Part shown: one piece after another, positions 62,476-64,000 of the stretch
Layout of the letters: the number at the start of each line of letters is the position of its first letter
Numbering within the stretch: position 1 is the stretch's first letter
Assembly: GCA_963667575.2 (NCBI GenBank)
Contig: CAXXHY010000008.1
Location: forward strand, 186,001-250,000
Source: G963665495 sp963667575
Lineage (GTDB): Bacteria; Desulfobacterota; Desulfovibrionia; Desulfovibrionales; Desulfovibrionaceae
Direction of reading: 5' to 3'
Length of the DNA stretch: 64,000 bases
Notes under the pieces: generated by a model
What the model saw: only the letters and a program-made list of their open reading frames with translations
What the model was told of the DNA's origin: nothing
Databases searched by the model: none
Program-made: the position numbers and the translations under genes

Positions 62476-63453
62476 TCACCCTTCCTTGATCTCTTCCTGA
62501 ATACGCATGCCGAAGTGGCGTCCGGCAACATCCGCGCGGCAGAGGATGCGGTCGCCTTCCTTGAGAGTGACCACGCTGACGGCCCTGCCGTCTGTGGAGA
62601 CCACGCGGATGGTTTCGGCGTTTTGCAGGAACACGGCGCCTTTGGCAGAGCCGTCTTCCAGTTCGGCCTCGATGAGCAGCATGGGCCGCACTTCCACTTT
62701 TACCCGACCGATGACGGCCAGGCTGGTGGCGCCGTCAGCGCCCACGATGAGCACTTCCTTGCCCGAGCGCAGTTCTTCCAGATAATTGGTCCGGTCGCCG
62801 GGCATCATGGCGTAGGCATGGACCGCGCCGGCGTTGATGCGGAACGGCCGCGCCGCCACATAGGGGTTGTCTTCGGTCTCCGCGTGTACCAGAAAAGTGA
62901 AGGCGGAGGAATTGCCCACCATCATGCCCTGTCCGTATTTGAGCAGCGAGAGCGTATCCACGCAGACGCGGTGCCCCAGTCCCACGGGTTTGATGGCGGT
63001 GACGCGCGCGGGCGCCAGATCCAGCTTGCCCTGGCTGAGCTTGAGCTCGGACACGATGGCTTTGAGTTCGGTTGCGGCTTCGGGCAGCACCACTATGGCG
63101 TCCACCCCGCGTTCGAGAATACCCGCTGCCAGACGCGCCTTGTCAAGACTTTCGGCCTCCACGGCCAGGCCCGTACCCTGGGCCAGAATGTTTTCCACGG
63201 GGATGATCTCCCAGCCTTTGGTAAGGCAGACAGATGCGCCGCTTTTCATGTCGGCCACTGCCGCCTCTTCGTCGGCTTTTTCGTTGAGCGTATGCCAGGC
63301 GAAATCCTCGGGCGTACGCACGGTGACCCGTCCCAGGGAGGCGATGGCGTCCACGTCGCTTTGGTCGGCGATGATGCCGTCCACGCCGGACTCCAGGGCA
63401 ATGGTCAGGAGTTTCTTGTCGAACGGTATGGCTTTGTACCAGATTTCTTTCAT
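62476..63453 (-). CDS. 3-dehydroquinate synthase II (archaeal-type)
   Basis: This 325-residue protein matches DHQS II, the enzyme that uses 2-amino-3,7-dideoxy-D-threo-hept-6-ulosonate (ADH) instead of DAHP: KPVGLGHRVCVDT, GQGMMVGNSSAFTFLVHAE, ARPFRINAGAVHAYAMMPG and LRSGKEVLIVGADG. It is distinct from AroB. Located beside the ADH synthase gene, it makes the second step of the alternative shikimate entry. A composite repeat separates it from pheA. Confidence 0.95.
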   Translation of the reverse strand: MKEIWYKAIPFDKKLLTIALESGVDGIIADQSDVDAIASLGRVTVRTPEDFAWHTLNEKADEEAAVADMKSGASVCLTKGWEIIPVENILAQGTGLAVEAESLDKARLAAGILERGVDAIVVLPEAATELKAIVSELKLSQGKLDLAPARVTAIKPVGLGHRVCVDTLSLLKYGQGMMVGNSSAFTFLVHAETEDNPYVAARPFRINAGAVHAYAMMPGDRTNYLEELRSGKEVLIVGADGATSLAVIGRVKVEVRPMLLIEAELEDGSAKGAVFLQNAETIRVVSTDGRAVSVVTLKEGDRILCRADVAGRHFGMRIQEEIKEG

Positions 63454-63502
63454 CTGTTCTTTTCCTTATGCGTCCATAATAATGAAGATGTCTTGGGGAT
63501 GG

Positions 63503-64000
63503 TTAGCCTGCCACGAGTTTTTCGGTGGCATGGTCCAAATCCCAGTCATCATGGACAAGGCCGTTGAGCGTCTGAATGAGTCTTGCAGGATCTTTGTGCT
63601 GGAAAATATTTCTGCCTATTGAAATACCTGCGGCTCCTGCTTGTACGGCGTCATGAACCATTTTGAGCAAATCGTAGTCACTGTCGCATTTGGGACCGCC
63701 CGCGATGACCACCGGAATGCAACAGGCATCCACAACTTTGCTAAAACTGTCAATGTCGCCGGTGTATGGAACCTTGACCACGTCCGCGCCGATTTCCATG
63801 CCCACACGGGCGCAATGGGCGATCATTTCGGGGTCCAGTTCGTTTTCCACCTTGGGACCGCGCGCGTAAACCATGGCCAGAAAGGGCATGCCCCAGTCCG
63901 CGGCCTGTTCCGCGGCCTCGCCCGCTTCCTTGAGCATTTCGCGTTCGGTCTCGGCGCCCAGGTTGATGTGTACGGATACGCCGTCCGCGCCCTGTTTGAT
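63503..64000 (-). CDS. 2-amino-3,7-dideoxy-D-threo-hept-6-ulosonate synthase (partial)
   Basis: About 165 C-terminal residues of an aldolase-I/FBA-like TIM barrel are visible, including GVSVHINLG, DVVKVPYTGD with the Schiff-base Lys, VVIAGGPK and GAAGISIGRNIFQ. These match ADH synthase (AroA') of archaea and deltaproteobacteria, which condenses aspartate semialdehyde with a sugar-derived fragment. Truncated by the window's right edge. It heads the supra-operon in this window, 49 nt upstream of DHQS II. Confidence 0.93.
   Translation of the reverse strand: MKQGADGVSVHINLGAETEREMLKEAGEAAEQAADWGMPFLAMVYARGPKVENELDPEMIAHCARVGMEIGADVVKVPYTGDIDSFSKVVDACCIPVVIAGGPKCDSDYDLLKMVHDAVQAGAAGISIGRNIFQHKDPARLIQTLNGLVHDDWDLDHATEKLVAG

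Noticed and set aside
1..64000. CRISPR arrays, insertion sequences or prophage
   Set aside because: No regularly spaced direct repeats, transposase, integrase or phage structural genes were recognised.

Overview
The window looks like a chromosomal segment from a Desulfovibrio-like sulfate reducer (Desulfovibrionales). The main reasons are a 13-gene aromatic amino acid supra-operon that begins with the ADH synthase / 3-dehydroquinate synthase II pair, the abundance of TRAP and tripartite tricarboxylate (TTT) uptake systems, sigma-54 regulation, and the mix of flagellar, chemotaxis and c-di-GMP genes. This placement is inferred from family knowledge; no database search was run. Most genes are on the minus strand and the sequence is GC-rich, with an AT-richer stretch at about 4.4-7.4 kb.

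Layout. 1-9.7 kb: a CoA-disulfide-reductase-type flavoenzyme (cut by the window start) and a catabolic island made of a DRE-TIM aldolase-like protein, TctA, TctB, TctC and a D-2-hydroxyacid dehydrogenase. A PrpR-type sigma-54 activator lies beside it, with a matching -24/-12 promoter and a nested palindrome that may be its upstream site. 9.7-14.5 kb: a TRAP transporter (DctPQM), a metallo-beta-lactamase-fold hydrolase and a FadR-type regulator. 14.7-15.6 kb: a small gene behind a Fur box and a 53-residue minus-strand protein. 15.9-23.4 kb: malQ, a GAF/HD-GYP protein, phenylacetate-CoA ligase, purD and purE. 23.4-36.9 kb: FetAB-type ABC transporter, a secreted repeat protein, mutL, an EAL-like/HDOD protein, hldD, a YkgJ-like Cys-cluster protein, a Ser/Thr kinase fused to DUF1566, a metallophosphoesterase, queH, rng and a radical SAM protein. 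37.6-50.2 kb: a response regulator-GGDEF protein, a 1377-residue hybrid histidine kinase, a membrane protein, a eukaryotic-like 6-phosphofructo-2-kinase/fructose-2,6-bisphosphatase, flagellin, cheY, a HEAT-repeat/receiver protein, cheX and a TPR protein. 50.3-64 kb: a GT39-like membrane protein, then the supra-operon read from 64000 down to 51964: ADH synthase, DHQS II, pheA, aroA, small membrane protein, tyrA, trpE, trpG, trpD, trpC, trpF, trpB, trpA.

The most striking observation is trpB. It is full length and sits correctly between trpF and trpA, yet the PLP-binding lysine is glutamate and nearly every other cofactor-site signature is altered, while the neighbouring trp enzymes keep their catalytic residues. 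Other notable points are a strong excess of CGTAC/GTACG in much of the window, a composite dispersed hairpin repeat in the supra-operon, and seven single-base frameshifts at short homopolymers (two in rng). The frameshifts look more like sequence errors than real gene decay.
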